This document shows, in pieces, positions 25,427 through 33,580 of a stretch of DNA of 37,609 bases; positions within the stretch are counted from its first letter, which is position 1, and each line of letters starts with the position of its first letter. Position numbers and translations under genes: made by a program. This DNA comes from Lysobacteraceae bacterium. Its GTDB lineage: Bacteria > Pseudomonadota > Gammaproteobacteria > Xanthomonadales > Rhodanobacteraceae. Location: the NCBI GenBank assembly GCA_018970895.1, contig JAGWVM010000018.1, forward strand, positions 1 through 37,609, in the 5' to 3' direction. The notes beneath the pieces are model-generated. The model was not told where the DNA came from. It ran no database searches and saw only the letters and a list, made by a program, of their open reading frames with translations.

Positions 25427-25466
25427 CCAAACAAAAAGCCCTCCGCGAGGAGGGCTTTTTGTTTGG
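25427..25466. terminator. Strong bidirectional intrinsic terminator
   Basis: A perfect 18-bp stem (25427-25444 with 25449-25466) closes a GCGA tetraloop of the GNRA class. A5/T5 runs flank the GC core on both sides, so it serves the lipoprotein pair on the plus strand and the convergent SleB-type gene on the minus strand. Confidence 0.93.
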
Positions 25467-25487
25467 GACTGGCGATGCCGAAGGGCG

Positions 25488-25922
25488 TCAGTTCACCGCG
25501 TAGAACCGGTGCTCTCCGATGGTCTGTCCGGTGTGGTTGATCGACCAGGACGGCGTGATCGCCACCGTGGCGAAGTGGTCGGCATGCGGTACGACCATCT
25601 TGCGTTCGGCGACCGGGAGATCCCAGTTGGCGATGGACTCGCCGGCGATCTTCCATGCCTTGGCGAAGGCGACCGGATTGGTGATGTCGAATGAACCCGG
25701 GGTGGTGGTCGTCGCGAACTGGTGCGGCGAGGTGACGACCTTGCACACCGTGTTGCCCCATTGGCCACGGTCACGGCGCCGCAGCGCCACCTCCGCCACC
25801 GCCAGCTGGCCGACGGTCGGCTCGCTGCGGGCTTCGAGGTAAACGGTAGTCGCCAGACAGGTCTGGTCGGCCACCGGCTGGGGAAGCAACGAGGCCATCC
25901 ACAGCAATACTGAAAGTTTCAT
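25488..25922 (-). CDS. SleB-family cell-wall hydrolase
   Basis: A 144-aa predicted exported peptidoglycan hydrolase of the SleB/Hydrolase_2 family (lytic amidase or transglycosylase type). A short hydrophobic N-terminus (1-18) acts as signal. CLATTVYLEARSEP with E30 is the family's core motif, and QWGNTVCKVV, the SPHQF segment and a later HADHFATVAITPSW, which fits the metal/substrate-site region, follow. ATG 25920-25922 has GGAGG about 7 nt upstream. It converges on the lipoprotein genes through the shared terminator. Confidence 0.82.
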   Translation of the reverse strand: MKLSVLLWMASLLPQPVADQTCLATTVYLEARSEPTVGQLAVAEVALRRRDRGQWGNTVCKVVTSPHQFATTTTPGSFDITNPVAFAKAWKIAGESIANWDLPVAERKMVVPHADHFATVAITPSWSINHTGQTIGEHRFYAVN

Positions 25923-26334
25923 TGTCTGCCTCCAACGTGCTGTACGCATGGCCGGAAACAAACCGGGTCCGATGCGCCGTTGCGGTGGACGGGCGGGCAG
26001 GCCGTTCCACCTGGATTGATGACACCGGATCGAAACTTGGGATCGCGGATGTCCTTGCCACGGGATTGTGGCGAGCCAGTTCGACGTCAATTGCCTGATC
26101 TGACCAAGGCCGCAGCCGAACACCACGTCGGTGGTCCGTTCGCATCTGCGACATCTCCGCCTCGTATGGCGGTCATTCTCTCCGGCATTCCTGCCGGGTC
26201 GCGCCGATCCGGACCCCTCCGGTTCGTCGCGCATTCGGGACACCGCATTGAGGGTGGCCGGACAAAATCTGGGCGGAGCCTAGTGGCGCTTCCCCATGAC
26301 TGCAAGTGCCTGCCTTCCGGAATTCACGTGGGAA
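25923..26334. other. Gene-free interval between ygfZ and the SleB-type gene
   Basis: 412 bp with no convincing gene on either strand. The open frames that cross it lack ribosome sites, codon bias and domain content. The last 18 bp next to 25922 hold the ribosome site of the hydrolase gene. A near-consensus TTGACG occurs on the minus strand inside the gap but has no well-spaced -10. A hairpin-like TTGCCAC...GTGGCGA pair (near 26052-26071) has one mismatch and no T run. I recognise no riboswitch or small RNA. Confidence 0.6.
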
Positions 26335-27180
26335 TCACCTTGGCGACGCGGGTCCATGCGGCGATTCGCCCCACACTTCGTCGATCCGCGCCATCGTTCC
26401 GTCCGTACACAGCACATCATGAGCTTGCTGCGTCGACCCAACGATATCCCGGGGAATAACCGCGATCGCGGCACAAGCGCGATCGACGTCGACGACATCC
26501 AGCAAATGGATTTCGTATCCGCCGCCCGACGCCTTCAGCACGGTGCCCCTGGGTACGCTCCGCGACAGCGTGATGCGGCCCAGTCGGCGCTTGTTGCCGC
26601 CTTTGTAGTGCAGGCGGGCGACGATCTCCTGCCCCGGGTAGCAACCTTTGCCGAGCGCCACGGCGCCGAGACGATGCAGGTCGAGCGCGGCGGCGGTGAA
26701 ACGGTCCCGAGTGTCGGCATCATCGAACAGCCAGGGCCATCCCGCGCGGATCTGCCTGTCGCGAAGTGGAGCGCCCGCCTGTACGTCGGCGGTGGTCATC
26801 GAGAACTCGCCGCAACCGAGCGTGATTGCATCGCCCTGTGCCCGTACCAAGTACAGCGACCGCGCTGCATCCAATCCAAGTCGTCCGGCCGGCAAGGCCT
26901 CCAGCCTGACCTTGGCGCGAAACACGAACCGTGCCAGTTCGCCGCGCAGGTCCTCGGCGCGTCCGCCGCGGAGCAGCAGCAGCCAGCGCTGTTCCGTCAT
27001 GCGCATCAGATGGAACAGGAATCGCACGCGCCCGGCCGCATCGAGCCAGGCGCTGAACTGCCAGCTGCCCACCGTCATCGCGAGAACGTCGGTGGTGAAC
27101 TGACCGTGCAGGAACGAACCCGCGTCGGCACCCTCGGCGAGAAGGAGTTCGGCGGGGAGGGAAAGGTCGATGTCGGACAT
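26335..27180 (-). CDS. ygfZ: Folate-dependent Fe-S assembly factor YgfZ (GcvT-like)
   Basis: A 281-aa tetrahydrofolate-binding protein related to GcvT that supports assembly or repair of certain Fe-S enzymes. The family motif K178-G-C180-Y-P-G-Q-E185 with its essential cysteine is intact. The N-terminal LLAEGADAGSFLHGQFTTDV and the SAWLDAAGRVRF strand are typical. ATG 27178-27180 begins MSDIDLSLP; a longer frame from 27252 would run into the sdh promoter region. It is divergent from the sdh cluster across 103 bp, which is apt as SdhB carries three Fe-S clusters. Confidence 0.9.
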   Translation of the reverse strand: MSDIDLSLPAELLLAEGADAGSFLHGQFTTDVLAMTVGSWQFSAWLDAAGRVRFLFHLMRMTEQRWLLLLRGGRAEDLRGELARFVFRAKVRLEALPAGRLGLDAARSLYLVRAQGDAITLGCGEFSMTTADVQAGAPLRDRQIRAGWPWLFDDADTRDRFTAAALDLHRLGAVALGKGCYPGQEIVARLHYKGGNKRRLGRITLSRSVPRGTVLKASGGGYEIHLLDVVDVDRACAAIAVIPRDIVGSTQQAHDVLCTDGTMARIDEVWGESPHGPASPR

Positions 27181-27262
27181 GGGCTCGTTCAGTGGGGACG
27201 AAGGCGCCGGAGGCAAGGCCAAAGGCCTCTTCAGGTTGTACCGCCAAGGCACAAGTATTACC

Positions 27263-27279
27263 CTTGTTCAGCTAACAAG
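27263..27279 (+). promoter_or_regulatory. 17-bp dyad just before the SDHAF4-like gene
   Basis: CTTGTT (27263-27268), spacer CAGCT, AACAAG (27274-27279): a perfect 6+6 dyad ending 4 nt before the ATG at 27284. It covers the place where the ribosome site should be, and no good Shine-Dalgarno is visible otherwise. It may be a repressor site or an RNA hairpin hiding the start. Confidence 0.45.
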
Positions 27280-27283
27280 AACC

Positions 27284-27451
27284 ATGTCCAACACTCCCTC
27301 CCTTCCCGAATCGAAGCAGCCCGCCACACCGTTGGCAGGGGAACTTTTGCCGACCGAAAAAAAGCGGCCGGCTACGGTGGAGGAGCGTCCGGCGCCCGAC
27401 CCCACGCGCTACGGCGACTGGGAGAAGAACGGCCGCTGCATCGACTTCTGA
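27284..27451 (+). CDS. SDHAF4-like (DUF1674) succinate dehydrogenase assembly factor
   Basis: A 55-aa protein. Its C-terminal half, DPTRYGDWEKNGRCIDF, is the DUF1674/SDHAF4 signature: the mitochondrial homologue binds flavinylated SdhA and helps it join SdhB. The N-terminal half is Pro/Lys-rich and looks disordered, as in the family. ATG 27284 gives MSNTPSLPE; the frame upstream is open but non-coding in character. It is the first plus-strand gene, 79 nt before sdhC, so a role in succinate dehydrogenase assembly is strongly supported by position. Easily missed because of its size. Confidence 0.88.
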   Translation: MSNTPSLPESKQPATPLAGELLPTEKKRPATVEERPAPDPTRYGDWEKNGRCIDF

Positions 27452-27530
27452 GAGTCTGCGCCGAAGGTCGCTGGCGGGGCTGGCGGTCGAGCGGCGCGGG
27501 AACAAGCGATTCCACACCAGGATAGCCACC

Positions 27531-27926
27531 ATGGCAGATACATCACGACCGCTCTCACCGCACCTGCAAGTCTACAAATGGCAGGTGCAGATGTTGACCT
27601 CGATCCTGCATCGCGCCACCGGCATCGCGCTGGCACTCGGCACGCTGATCATTGCCTGGGGACTGGCCGCCCTGGCTGGCGGACGCGAATCGTTCGCACC
27701 GTTCGCCGCATGCGTCGGCAGCCCGATCGGACTGCTGGTGATGTTCGGCTGGACCTGGGCCTTCGCCTACCATCTGTGCAACGGCATTCGTCATCTTGTC
27801 CAGGATACGGGCGCGGGCTATGCGATCCCGCAGTTCGTTCGGTCGAGCTGGCTGTCGGTCATCGGCAGCCTGGTCATCACCGCGCTGGTCTGGGGCTTCG
27901 TGCTGGCGACCGGGGGTGCGGCATGA
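27531..27926 (+). CDS. sdhC: Succinate dehydrogenase cytochrome b556 subunit
   Basis: A 131-aa membrane anchor with three spans that carries heme b and part of the quinone site. RPLSPHLQVY (6-15) and SILHRATG (24-31) are the SdhC hallmarks, the latter including quinone-site Ser and Arg. H81 in HLCNGIRHL corresponds to the heme ligand His. AGGA lies 8 nt before ATG 27531. Its stop overlaps the sdhD start (ATGA). Confidence 0.95.
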   Translation: MADTSRPLSPHLQVYKWQVQMLTSILHRATGIALALGTLIIAWGLAALAGGRESFAPFAACVGSPIGLLVMFGWTWAFAYHLCNGIRHLVQDTGAGYAIPQFVRSSWLSVIGSLVITALVWGFVLATGGAA

Positions 27927-28312
27927 GTGCGAAGGACCTTCGTCATCCGATCAAGCGTGCGCGCGGCCTTGGCTCGGCCCAGTCCGGCGTCGGCCACTGG
28001 TGGACCCAGCGCGTGACCGCCGTGGCACTGGTCGCGCTCGGGCTCTGGTTCGTCGTCAACGTGCTGCGCATCGTGCACGGCGGATTCGAGGCCGCGCATG
28101 CGCTGGTCTCCCGGCCGTTCAACGCGGTCCTGCTGATCGCTTTCGTGGCCGCCATGTTCTGGCATGCCGCGCTTGGCCTGCAGGTGGTCATCGAAGATTA
28201 CGTGCACACCCGCTGGAAGGAAGTGTCCCTGCTGGTGCTGGTGAAATTCCTCGCGGTGCTGGGCGCGCTGGCAAGCGTGCTCGCCGTGCTGCGCATCGCC
28301 CTCGGAGCCTGA
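27923..28312 (+). CDS. sdhD: Succinate dehydrogenase membrane anchor subunit
   Basis: A 129-aa three-span anchor. The N-terminal [18 protein letters not shown] segment and the [15 protein letters not shown] motif (about 80-94), with Asp-Tyr at the quinone pocket, are typical of proteobacterial SdhD. ATG 27923-27925 overlaps the sdhC stop by 4 nt; sdhA begins 1 nt after its stop. Confidence 0.94.
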   Translation: MSAKDLRHPIKRARGLGSAQSGVGHWWTQRVTAVALVALGLWFVVNVLRIVHGGFEAAHALVSRPFNAVLLIAFVAAMFWHAALGLQVVIEDYVHTRWKEVSLLVLVKFLAVLGALASVLAVLRIALGA

Positions 28313-28313
28313 C

Positions 28314-30101
28314 GTGGAAAGCTACAAGATCCAACAGCACAAGTACGACGTGATCGTGGTCGGTGCCGGCGGCGCGGGCCTGCGGGCCACCTTCGGTCTG
28401 GCCGAGAAGGGCCTGAGGGCCGCGTGCATCACCAAGGTGTTTCCGACCCGCTCGCACACGGTGGCTGCACAGGGCGGTATCTCCGCCGCGCTCGGCAACA
28501 TGGGTGAGGACGACTGGCGCTTCCACTTCTACGACACCATCAAGGGGTCGGACTGGCTGGGCGACCAGGACGCGATCGAATACATGTGCCGCGAGGCGAT
28601 CCCGGCGATCATCGAGCTGGAGCACTACGGCGTGCCGTTCTCGCGCACGGCCGAGGGCAAGATCTACCAGCGGCCGTTCGGCGGCATGACCACGCATTAC
28701 GGCAAGGGCACCGCGCAGCGCACCTGCGCCGCGGCCGACCGCACCGGTCACGCGATCCTGCACACGCTGTACCAGCAGGCGCTCGCGCACGACGCCTCGT
28801 TCTTCATCGAGTACTTCGCGATCGACCTGATCTTCGACGACGAAGGCGTGTGTCGCGGCGTGCTGGCGCTGGACATGAACGAGGGCACGCTGCACTTCTT
28901 CCGCGGTCAGACGGTCGTGCTCGCGACCGGCGGTTACGGTCGCGCGTATTTCAGCGCCACCTCGGCACACACCTGCACGGGCGACGGTGGCGGCATGGTG
29001 TTGCGCGCCGGCCTTCCACTGCAGGACATGGAGTTCGTGCAGTTCCACCCGACCGGCATCTACGGGGCCGGCTGCCTGATCACCGAGGGCGTGCGCGGCG
29101 AGGGCGGTTACCTCACCAACTCCGAGGGCGAGCGTTTCATGGAGCGCTACGCGCCGAACGCGAAGGACCTGGCGTCCCGCGACGTGGTCAGCCGCGCCAT
29201 GACGATCGAGATCCGCGAGGGTCGCGGCGTCGGCGAGCACAAGGACCACATCCACCTGAACCTGATGCACCTGGGCGCCGACGTGATCAACGAGCGTCTG
29301 CCCGGCATCGCCGAGTCGGCGCGCATTTTCGCTGGCGTCGACGTGGCGAAGGAGCCGATCCCGGTGTTGCCGACCGTGCACTACAACATGGGCGGTATCC
29401 CGACCAATTATCACGGCGAAGTGGTGCAACTGAAGGACGGCAATCCGGATTCGGTCGTGCCGGGCCTGTTTGCCATCGGCGAGGCCGGCTGCGTGTCGGT
29501 GCACGGCGCCAACCGCCTGGGTTCGAACTCGCTGCTCGACCTGGTGGTGTTCGGCCGCGCGGTGGCCAAGCGTTGCGCCGAGATCATCACCCCCGGTGCG
29601 GCCCACAAGGACCTGCCGGCCAGCGTGCTGGACAAGGCGCTGGCCCGTTTCGACGGCCTGCGCAACGCCAACGGCAGCACGCCGACGGCAAAGATCCGCG
29701 CTGAAATGCAGCGCACCATGCAGCAGGACGCCGCCGTGTTCCGCACCGGTGACACGCTGAAGGAAGGCAAGCGCAAGATCTCCGAGATCCGCGAGTCGTT
29801 CAGGGACGTCAAGGTCTCCGACCGCTCGCTGGTGTGGAACTCCGACCTGATCGAGACGCTGGAGCTGGCCAACCTGCTCGACCAGGCCGTGGCCACCATG
29901 CACTCGGCCGAGCAGCGTCTGGAAAGCCGCGGTGCGCACGCCCGCGAGGACTTCCCGGACCGCAACGACGACGAGTGGATGAAGCACACTCTGGTCAAGG
30001 TGGACGAGGCCGGCAAGACCAGTTTCGAGTTCCGCCCGGTGCACATGTACACGATGACCGACGAGGTCGAAGTGGTGCCGCCGAAGAAGCGCGTCTACTG
30101 A
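28314..30101 (+). CDS. sdhA: Succinate dehydrogenase flavoprotein subunit
   Basis: A 595-aa catalytic subunit on the cytoplasmic face that oxidises succinate to fumarate. The FAD motif VVGAGGAGL is at 15-23, and H48 in [10 protein letters not shown] is the residue that bears covalent [11 protein letters not shown] and [13 protein letters not shown] are substrate/FAD-site landmarks. The length is normal. The start is GTG at 28314, 1 nt after sdhD. The stop TGA shares its last base with the ATG of the next gene. Flavinylation would be assisted by SdhE, encoded downstream. Confidence 0.96.
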   Translation: MESYKIQQHKYDVIVVGAGGAGLRATFGLAEKGLRAACITKVFPTRSHTVAAQGGISAALGNMGEDDWRFHFYDTIKGSDWLGDQDAIEYMCREAIPAIIELEHYGVPFSRTAEGKIYQRPFGGMTTHYGKGTAQRTCAAADRTGHAILHTLYQQALAHDASFFIEYFAIDLIFDDEGVCRGVLALDMNEGTLHFFRGQTVVLATGGYGRAYFSATSAHTCTGDGGGMVLRAGLPLQDMEFVQFHPTGIYGAGCLITEGVRGEGGYLTNSEGERFMERYAPNAKDLASRDVVSRAMTIEIREGRGVGEHKDHIHLNLMHLGADVINERLPGIAESARIFAGVDVAKEPIPVLPTVHYNMGGIPTNYHGEVVQLKDGNPDSVVPGLFAIGEAGCVSVHGANRLGSNSLLDLVVFGRAVAKRCAEIITPGAAHKDLPASVLDKALARFDGLRNANGSTPTAKIRAEMQRTMQQDAAVFRTGDTLKEGKRKISEIRESFRDVKVSDRSLVWNSDLIETLELANLLDQAVATMHSAEQRLESRGAHAREDFPDRNDDEWMKHTLVKVDEAGKTSFEFRPVHMYTMTDEVEVVPPKKRVY

Positions 30102-30691
30102 TGCCAGCCCGTGGCGTGGGTGTCGCCCTTACGATCGCAGCAGCTTTGGTTGTGCAGTCGACGGCGGCCCGTGCCGAGGGTTGGCGTGGCGGATCGGTTC
30201 GATTGGCCGATTCGCCTGTATCAGTCCGAGCGCCGAAGGACTGGGTCTGCTCGTCTGAGGCGGATGCGTGGGTGGGGGACGCATCTACTCCCGTGTTGGA
30301 GTGCTTGCCGAGGAATGGCGGTGATGTCGTTGAGCTGGAACGGATGATAGGTGCGAGCCGGCCGGTGTCGCTGGATAGCTACTTGGCGGCTCGTATGTCG
30401 GAATCAGCCGCGCACGCGCGCCAGGTCGTGGCCTTACCACGAGTGTTTCAAGTAGTAGGGAGGCGCGCTGTGGAGTCGGGCGAGAGAGGTATGACAATTT
30501 ACGACTTTGCCCATCCTTCGGCGGATGGTAAGAGCGCGGCGGCCGCGTCCACTGTCAGTTACGTTACGGTTATTGACGATCATGGCGACTTTTACCGTTG
30601 CTCCCTGTCTACCCTTGAAGTGCAGTTCACCGATGCGCTTCGCAAGGTATACCGCGATATCTGCAGCTCCCTCGTTTTCGATGAAAACTAA
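30101..30691 (+). CDS. Unrecognised secreted protein encoded between sdhA and sdhB
   Basis: A 196-aa protein of no family I recognise. Residues 1-25 form a signal peptide with an A-R-A cleavage site, so the product is probably periplasmic. The mature part has four cysteines (VCSSE, LECLPR, YRCSLS, DICSSL), enough for two disulfides, and a mixed alpha/beta look. ATG 30101 overlaps the sdhA stop (TGATG), and sdhB starts 18 nt after its stop, so it is inside the operon. Base use is unlike the neighbours: 30541-30600 is 31 of 60 G+C and AT-ending codons are frequent. A periplasmic protein in a cytoplasm-facing enzyme operon is odd. It may be a recent arrival or a lineage-specific partner. Confidence 0.8.
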   Translation: MPARGVGVALTIAAALVVQSTAARAEGWRGGSVRLADSPVSVRAPKDWVCSSEADAWVGDASTPVLECLPRNGGDVVELERMIGASRPVSLDSYLAARMSESAAHARQVVALPRVFQVVGRRAVESGERGMTIYDFAHPSADGKSAAAASTVSYVTVIDDHGDFYRCSLSTLEVQFTDALRKVYRDICSSLVFDEN

Positions 30692-30709
30692 CGTTCCGGA
30701 ATCCTGATC

Positions 30710-31492
30710 ATGGCTGAGTTCACGCTACCCAAGAATTCGAAGATCCAGCCGGGCAAGCATTTCCCGGCGCAGGGCGCGAAGAAGCCGCGCACCTTCCGCA
30801 TCTACCGCTGGTCGCCCGACGACGGGCAGAACCCGCGCATCGACACCTACGAGGTCGACCTCGCTTCGTGCGGTCCGATGGTTCTGGACGCGCTGCTGAA
30901 GATCAAGAACGAGATCGATCCCACGCTCACCCTGCGTCGTTCCTGCCGCGAGGGCATCTGCGGCTCCTGCGCGATGAACATCGACGGCACCAACACACTG
31001 GCCTGCACCAAGGCCATCGAGGAGTGTGCCGGCGGTGACGTGAAGATTTACCCGCTGCCGCACATGCCGGTGGTGAAGGATCTGGTGCCGGATCTCACCC
31101 ACTTCTACGCCCAGTTCGCCTCGATCAAGCCGTGGCTGCGCACGCAGAGCCCGGCGCCGGATCGCGAGCGCCTGCAGTCGCCGGAAGACCGCAAGCATCT
31201 GGACGGCCTGTACGAGTGCATCCTGTGCGCCTGCTGCTCGACCAGCTGCCCGAGTTACTGGTGGAACGGCGACAAGTACCTCGGCCCGGCGATCCTGCTG
31301 CAGGCCTACCGCTGGATCGTCGACTCGCGCGACGAGGACACCGGTGCCCGCCTGGACGACCTGGAAGATCCGTTCAAGCTGTATCGCTGCCACACCATCA
31401 TGAACTGCGCACGCACCTGTCCGAAGGGCCTGAACCCGGCCAAGGCGATCGCGGAGATCAAGAAGCTGATCGTGCAGCGCCGCGCGGCCTGA
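30710..31492 (+). CDS. sdhB: Succinate dehydrogenase iron-sulfur subunit
   Basis: A 260-aa subunit passing electrons from FAD to quinone. The 2Fe-2S ligands are C79, C84, C87 and C99 in [10 protein letters not shown]...NTLAC. The 4Fe-4S/3Fe-4S region starts with C170-ILC173-AC-C176-STSC180-PSYWWN and continues with [17 protein letters not shown]. The length is typical. ATG 30710 has a GGAA about 12 nt upstream. It is separated from sdhA by the secreted-protein gene and followed after 70 nt by sdhE. Confidence 0.96.
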   Translation: MAEFTLPKNSKIQPGKHFPAQGAKKPRTFRIYRWSPDDGQNPRIDTYEVDLASCGPMVLDALLKIKNEIDPTLTLRRSCREGICGSCAMNIDGTNTLACTKAIEECAGGDVKIYPLPHMPVVKDLVPDLTHFYAQFASIKPWLRTQSPAPDRERLQSPEDRKHLDGLYECILCACCSTSCPSYWWNGDKYLGPAILLQAYRWIVDSRDEDTGARLDDLEDPFKLYRCHTIMNCARTCPKGLNPAKAIAEIKKLIVQRRAA

Positions 31493-31515
31493 GGGCGCGC
31501 CTGCGAGTGTCTGAT

Positions 31516-31543
31516 CTGCGGGCTGCCTCCGGGCAGCCCGCAG
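31516..31543 (+). terminator. Strong hairpin between sdhB and sdhE, possible attenuator
   Basis: A perfect 12-bp GC-rich stem (31516-31527 with 31532-31543) with a TCCG loop, followed by GCTTT. The T run is short, so it may give only partial termination or protect the sdhCDAB message from 3' decay. sdhE, with its GGAG site, begins 19 nt later and would then be expressed at a lower level than the enzyme subunits. Confidence 0.55.
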
Positions 31544-31562
31544 GCTTTGGAGAACCGGAACC

Positions 31563-31811
31563 GTGGACGAAGCCCGCATCAAGCGCCTGCGCTGGCGCAC
31601 CCGCCGCGGCACGCGCGAGCTCGACGCCTTGTTCGGCGGCTGGCTGGACGAGCGCTTTGCCGGTGCGGACGAGGCGACCCGCCAGGCATTCGATGCGATC
31701 CTCGACGTGCAGGACCCGGACCTGTGGGACTGGGTGATGGGCCACGCCCGGGCACCGCGCGCCGACTGGCAGGCGATCATCGATGACATCCGCGCCCGCC
31801 ATCGGCTTTGA
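31563..31811 (+). CDS. sdhE: FAD assembly factor SdhE (YgfY/CptB)
   Basis: An 82-aa protein needed for covalent attachment of FAD to SdhA. The family core is seen as RRGTRELD (residues about 14-21, usually RRGM.ELD) and F..IL..QDPDLWDWVMG. Arg-Gly-x-x-Glu that contacts SdhA is intact; Met is replaced by Thr in this copy. The start is GTG at 31563 with GGAG about 10 nt upstream. ygfX begins 29 nt before its stop. Confidence 0.93.
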   Translation: MDEARIKRLRWRTRRGTRELDALFGGWLDERFAGADEATRQAFDAILDVQDPDLWDWVMGHARAPRADWQAIIDDIRARHRL

Positions 31812-32205
31812 GTACCGGCCGTCGCGCTGGCTAGCGGTCGCGGTCGGCGTCATGCTGATGCTGGCACTCGTGGCCGTGGGACTCAGTGGCCTGGCCGGCT
31901 GGATCAAGGTGCTGGTCGGCGCTGCGTCGATTGCCGGCGTGCTGGCTAGCCTGGTCCGTCAGACGGCGATGCCGGCTGCGGTGGGCTGGAGTCCGGAGGC
32001 CGGCTGGTCGCTGCTCGGGCGCGACGGCGTCGAGAGGGCAGCGGAGCTTTCCAGCTTCCGTGTCGTGGCCGGATGCCTGGTGCTGGATCTGCGTTGCGAA
32101 GGGCGGCGGCAGGGGTTGTGGCTGTTGCCGGACAACAGTGATCCCGATACCCGGCGCCGGCTGCGCATGAGGCTGGCTGCCGGGCAGGGCGCGCGGACCG
32201 GCTGA
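31783..32205 (+). CDS. ygfX: YgfX (CptA-family) membrane protein
   Basis: A 140-aa protein with two adjacent hydrophobic segments (about 17-37 and 40-58) after a short basic N-terminus, and a C-terminal soluble part with tryptophan-rich strands (GWSPEAGWSLLG, GLWLLPDN). This is the arrangement of YgfX, which in E. coli is encoded with sdhE (ygfYX) and was described as the toxin partner CptA of CptB, though later work favours a role of SdhE in flavinylation. ATG 31783 overlaps sdhE by 29 nt, conserving that pairing. Confidence 0.8.
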   Translation: MTSAPAIGFEYRPSRWLAVAVGVMLMLALVAVGLSGLAGWIKVLVGAASIAGVLASLVRQTAMPAAVGWSPEAGWSLLGRDGVERAAELSSFRVVAGCLVLDLRCEGRRQGLWLLPDNSDPDTRRRLRMRLAAGQGARTG

Positions 32206-32335
32206 TCGGTCCGGGACGTGGTTGTGGACGGTCGCCGCATCGGGCACTCTGGCGCGCCGTTGCGGTCCGAAGGGCGGCCTGGACGATCAGGCCATTCCGC
32301 TGGCCACCTGGCCGGCCTCCACAGATCAGGTTGCC

Positions 32336-33580
32336 ATGTTCCGACCGCTCGAACTCTTCATCGGCCTGCGCTACTCGCGCGCCAAGCGCCGCAACCAGTT
32401 CATCTCGTTCATCTCCACCGTGTCGATCATCTGCATCACGATCAGCGTGATGGCGCTGATCACCGTGATGTCGGTGATGAACGGCTTCGACAACGAACTG
32501 CGCTCGCGCATCCTCGGCGCGGTATCCCACGCCACCATCTCCGGCGTGGGCGAGAGCATCCACGACTGGCAGGGCACGGTGAAGCAGGCCGAGGCCAACC
32601 CGCACGTGCGCGGCGCGGCACCCTACGTCGACCTGCAGGCGTTCCTGCAGGGCACCTACGGCTCCACCGGCACCATGGTGCGCGGCATCGAGCCGTCGCT
32701 GGAGCCGAAAGCCTCGGACATCGACAAGCACATGGTGCAGGGACGCTGGGATTCGATCACCCCCGGCAGCTGGAACATCATCCTCGGCAAGGAGCTGGCG
32801 ATGCAGCTCGGCGTCACCGTGGGCGACCACGTGACCATGATCGTGCCGCAGCTCAGAGCCACGCCGCTGGGTGCGGTGCCGCGGATCCGCGGCTTCCGCG
32901 TGTCCGGCGTGTTCGAGATGGGCATGCAGCAGTACGACTCGGGCCTGGCGCTGGTCAACATGACCGATGCCGAGAAGCTGGGCGAGCTGTCCGGCCCGAC
33001 CGGCATCCGCCTGCGTCTGGACGACCTGTGGAATGCCGGGCCGGTATCGCGCGAACTTAGTCGTGAGCTCGGCCAGCTCTACAGCGTGCGCACATGGATG
33101 CAGGAAAACAGCAACTTCTTCTCGGCGATCTCGATGGAGAAGAAGGTCATGGGCATCATCCTGTCGCTGATCGTGCTGGTCGCGGTGATCAACCTGATCT
33201 CGATGCTGATGATGCTGGTGACCGACAAGCAGGCCGACATCGCCATCCTGCGCACGCTCGGCACCACGCCGCGCAGCATCATGGCCACCTTCATGGTGCA
33301 GGGCGTGCTGGTCGGCTTCGTCGGCATCGGCCTCGGCGTGGGGCTGGGCTCGCTGCTGTCGTGGCAGTTGCCCAATATCGTGGACTGGATCCAGAACGTG
33401 TTCCACGTGCAGTTCCTGTCGCCGGACGTCTATTACATCTCCAACGTGCCGAGCAAGCTGGAAGCGGTGGACGTGGGCTGGATCTCCCTGGTTACCTTCC
33501 TCTTCTCGCTGCTGGCCACCCTCTATCCGGCCTGGCGCGCCTCGCGCACGCAGCCGGCGCAGGCGCTCCGCTATGAATAA
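32336..33580 (+). CDS. lolC: Lipoprotein-releasing permease LolC/E family (probably LolF-type)
   Basis: A 414-aa inner-membrane subunit that extracts outer-membrane lipoproteins and passes them to LolA. Topology is one N-terminal span (about 25-50), a large periplasmic domain (about 51-265) and three C-terminal spans (about 270-400). [27 protein letters not shown] and [12 protein letters not shown] are family landmarks. Only one permease gene precedes lolD here, so a homodimeric LolF-like arrangement is likely unless a lolE lies elsewhere. ATG 32336 has only a weak AGG upstream. Its end overlaps lolD by 8 nt. Confidence 0.92.
   Translation: MFRPLELFIGLRYSRAKRRNQFISFISTVSIICITISVMALITVMSVMNGFDNELRSRILGAVSHATISGVGESIHDWQGTVKQAEANPHVRGAAPYVDLQAFLQGTYGSTGTMVRGIEPSLEPKASDIDKHMVQGRWDSITPGSWNIILGKELAMQLGVTVGDHVTMIVPQLRATPLGAVPRIRGFRVSGVFEMGMQQYDSGLALVNMTDAEKLGELSGPTGIRLRLDDLWNAGPVSRELSRELGQLYSVRTWMQENSNFFSAISMEKKVMGIILSLIVLVAVINLISMLMMLVTDKQADIAILRTLGTTPRSIMATFMVQGVLVGFVGIGLGVGLGSLLSWQLPNIVDWIQNVFHVQFLSPDVYYISNVPSKLEAVDVGWISLVTFLFSLLATLYPAWRASRTQPAQALRYE

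Noticed and set aside
27236..27261. TTGTAC...TATTAC as the sdh promoter
   Set aside because: Spacing is only 14 bp, too short for a sigma-70 promoter; the real promoter in the ygfZ-sdh gap was not identified.
28188..30044. 618-codon open frame antisense to sdhA
   Set aside because: High-GC third-position bias of sdhA keeps the antisense frame free of stops; the translation is low in domain content and sdhA is certain.
31563..32205. sdhE-ygfX as a toxin-antitoxin system (CptAB)
   Set aside because: The pair is conserved with sdh genes and SdhE is a flavinylation factor; nothing in the sequence points to toxin action, so I did not report it as a defence or stress module.
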